Made by a program: the position numbers and the translations under genes
NCBI GenBank assembly: GCA_963575745.1
Contig: CAUYUJ010004769.1
Span: 342,912-406,911, forward strand
DNA: 64,000 nt
DNA from: Prorocentrum cordatum
Taxonomy: Eukaryota; Sar; Dinophyceae; Prorocentrales; Prorocentraceae
Direction: 5' to 3'
Notes under the pieces: model-generated
What the model was told of the DNA's origin: nothing
The model's input: the letters and a program-made list of their open reading frames with translations, nothing else
The model's database searches: none
Part shown: one piece after another, positions 62,336 to 64,000 of the stretch
Layout of the letters: every line of letters starts with the position of its first letter
How positions within the stretch are numbered: the stretch's first letter is position 1

Positions 62336-62705
62336 CTCTCCCGGGCGGGGGGCGACAGTCAGGGCAGGGCAGCACAGGGCGGGGCAGAGAGAGGATCGGC
62401 TCGCGCAGCTGGTTTTGAGTCGGGCCTGTCTCTCCACAGGGGGAATGTTCCCAAATAGTGAAAAATAATACGGGGACGAGGTTCCCAGCATGTTTTGACC
62501 ATTTTTTTTTTTTTTTTTTTTTAAATGTCGTCCAAAACTCCTCTGTAAGAGGAGAGGCCCGACTTGAAGCTGGTTGTCCCAGCGCCTCGCGGGAGGCGCC
62601 CACGTGTCGAGGTTTTTGCCTGGCGGCGGGGCGGAAACCAGCTGCACGCAGCAGTTTTCGTGACCGCCCCTTTCGCCATCCTGCCCTCTCTCGCGGCCCG
62701 GCTCT
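62336..62705. repeat. F6 element, copy 3, split by F4
   Basis: GGATCGGCTCGCGCAGCTGG resembles the F6 left arm. After the F4 element, CCCAGCGCCTCGCGGGAGGC, CGTGTCGAGG and GAAACCAGCTGCACGCAGCA match the F6 centre and right arm. The outermost left end is diverged. Confidence 0.72.
62415..62567. repeat. F4 inverted-repeat element, copy 4, nested in F6
   Basis: TGAGTCGGGCCTGTCTCTCC faces its complement ending GGCCCGACTTGA. AGCTGGTT occurs on both sides (62407-62414, 62568-62575). A 22-bp T run is in the middle. Confidence 0.9.
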
Positions 62706-62761
62706 CCCACCGCCCCAGTCAGATCCTTGACGGCGGTCCTGACGCTTCAACCACCCATCTT

Positions 62762-62856
62762 GCCCTGATATCTACCTCCTCCTCCTCCTCCTCCTCCTCT
62801 TCCTCCTCCTCGTCCTCCTCCTCCTCCTCCTCCTCCTCCTCCTCCTCCTCGGCAGA
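62762..62856. repeat. CTC microsatellite
   Basis: About 90 bp of CTC/TCC with a GTC interruption. Confidence 0.95.
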
Positions 62857-62899
62857 GAAGCGTTCCACCTCCTTCTCGGCTCCGAAAGAGGGAGACGGC

Positions 62900-63410
62900 C
62901 GAGTGGGGTGGAAAAGAGAGACCGGTGCGGAGATGTAAAGAGGCAGAAAGAATACGGGAGAAACGAACCGATGTCGCGGGCCGAAGATCGGGCACACGCT
63001 CACATACAATTATATGGGTCTGTGGACCTGGCGTGTGTGCGCCACGTCCACATATCGGGAACTCGCCCCAGGAAACATGGCGCCACGGCCGCCCGAAGTC
63101 GCGACGGGGCACGCCGATCCCATACGGAGACACAAGGCCCGTCGCTAATCCACCCGCCAGAAGCAAGCTTACAGTCGACCCGTGTCGTAAGGACCCACGA
63201 TACGGATGCAAGGGCCCTGGGAAACCATGTTGACGTTTTTTCGAGCGGGGCGCGGCCAGTGAAAGTGGCCAAGGATGGACCAGGGAGGCAAAGATGCAAG
63301 GGGTACCCTTAAGACAAATTGCCACCCCATCCCTGCTATGCGGGTTGACTGTGTTGCGCTTCTTCGAGAGAAGAGGCGGAGTGGCAGGAGAACCACAGCA
63401 TTAGAAGAAA
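62900..63410. other. Stretch without recognised gene
   Basis: Mixed composition, no tandem repeat; frames up to about 130 codons with no motif I know. Confidence 0.4.
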
Positions 63411-63415
63411 CAGCG

Positions 63416-63586
63416 CCGTAAACATAAACTTCTGGCGTTCCGCAAGGATTTCTTGGATCTGCGCTGGACCCCCTTCCCTGGCGCGCGGAGCGCGCCAGGG
63501 GCGGCGCCGGAGGCATTGCTGGGGGGGCCCGGCGCGGGCGGATCCGAGAAACCCGCGCGGAGGGCGAAAAGTTTATGCTTATGACG
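63416..63586. repeat. F7 hairpin, copy 5
   Basis: CGTAAACATAAACTTCTGGC faces AGTTTATGCTTATGACG; the inner arm GGATTTCTTGGATCTGCGCT faces GGATCCGAGAAACCCGCG. The loop GGCGCGCGGAGCGCGCCAG is identical to the 24.5-kb copy. The TAAACATAAA motif is also present in intron 2 of the carrier gene. Confidence 0.92.
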
Positions 63587-63588
63587 TT

Positions 63589-63890
63589 AAGTTGCTGGGC
63601 CTTTTTTCCACCACCACCACCACCACCACCAGAAGTTGGATGGGGGGAAGGAGGAGGAGGAGGAGGAGGAGGAGGAGGAGGAGGAGGAGGAGGGGAGGAG
63701 GAGGAGGAGGAGGAGGAGGAGGAGGAGGAAGAGGAGGAGGAGAAGGAGGAGGAGGAGGAGGAGGAAGAGGAGGAGGAGGAGGAGGAGGAGGAGGAGGAAG
63801 AGGAGGAGGAGGGGGTGGGGGAGGAGGACGAGGACCCCCTTCCCGCTCCAACTTCTCTGGTGGCGGTGGTGGAAAACAGGCCCGCCATCA
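63589..63890. repeat. F13 inverted repeat with GGA core, copy 3
   Basis: GGGCCTTTTTTCCACCACC and CCAGAAGTTGG on the left face CCAACTTCTCTGGTGGCGGT and GGAAAACAGGCCCG on the right; about 190 bp of GGA/GAA lies between. It directly abuts the F7 copy. Confidence 0.9.
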
Positions 63891-64000
63891 ATTTCTGCTC
63901 TGACCGAGGAGAGGCAGGAGGCGGCCGCCCCCCCCCCGCTCTCCCCATCGGGGAGACGCGAGACTCGGTCACGGGGGACTCGGGTTGGCCTGAGGTGGCG

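Overview
The window looks like nuclear DNA from a dinoflagellate. It is GC-rich, nearly gene-free and packed with repeats. Its one intact gene is an ADP/ATP carrier. The introns I can define from protein alignment use GC, GT or GA-like 5' splice sites. A LINE-type reverse transcriptase is fused to a C5-cytosine-methyltransferase-like domain, a combination I associate with dinoflagellate retroelements. High GC, giant introns and many short hairpin insertions fit a Prorocentrum/Suessiales-like genome, but the species is an inference. I see no bacterial operons, rRNA, tRNA, CRISPR array or recognisable promoters.

Genes. (1) A complete mitochondrial ADP/ATP translocase on the minus strand (6843-8534, 3 exons, 307 aa). 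(2) Three exons of a second ADP/ATP translocase on the same strand (20376-20473, 14094-14185, 3019-3091). They are collinear, join in phase and cover residues about 10-97. Their introns would be about 6.2 and 11 kb, the second containing the intact gene; the rest would lie beyond the window. (3) A frameshifted APE/RT LINE (about 33.3-36.0 kb, plus). (4) A 5'-truncated retroelement ORF (55281-58010, plus) with an RT palm fragment, two C2H2 fingers and a methyltransferase-like domain. (5) A few unassigned coding-like stretches at 29.5-32.7 and 36.6-37.4 kb.

Repeats. Most remaining DNA is built from at least 20 families of short (about 120-300 bp) interspersed elements, mostly with terminal inverted repeats or long hairpins. 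I label them F1-F22; the labels are mine. Several copies are nested in one another, and flanking direct repeats run from 5 to 44 bp, varying even within one family. Copies occupy the introns of the intact carrier gene, so some may be introner-like.

Four large satellites lie at 8.8-9.8 kb (77-bp unit), 17.76-19.43 kb (90 bp), 42.7-43.6 kb (79 bp) and 58.96-61.41 kb (114 bp). The 90- and 79-bp arrays sit inside two copies of one mobile element with shared ends. For the copy at 42.4 kb the empty site survives in a paralogous segmental duplication at 46.6 kb. A duplicated block (41.7-47.9 kb) is bracketed by the same compound TACA/GACA microsatellite on both sides.

Functionally, the only clear cellular role here is ADP/ATP exchange across the inner mitochondrial membrane. 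Everything else records repeated insertion, nesting and satellite expansion.
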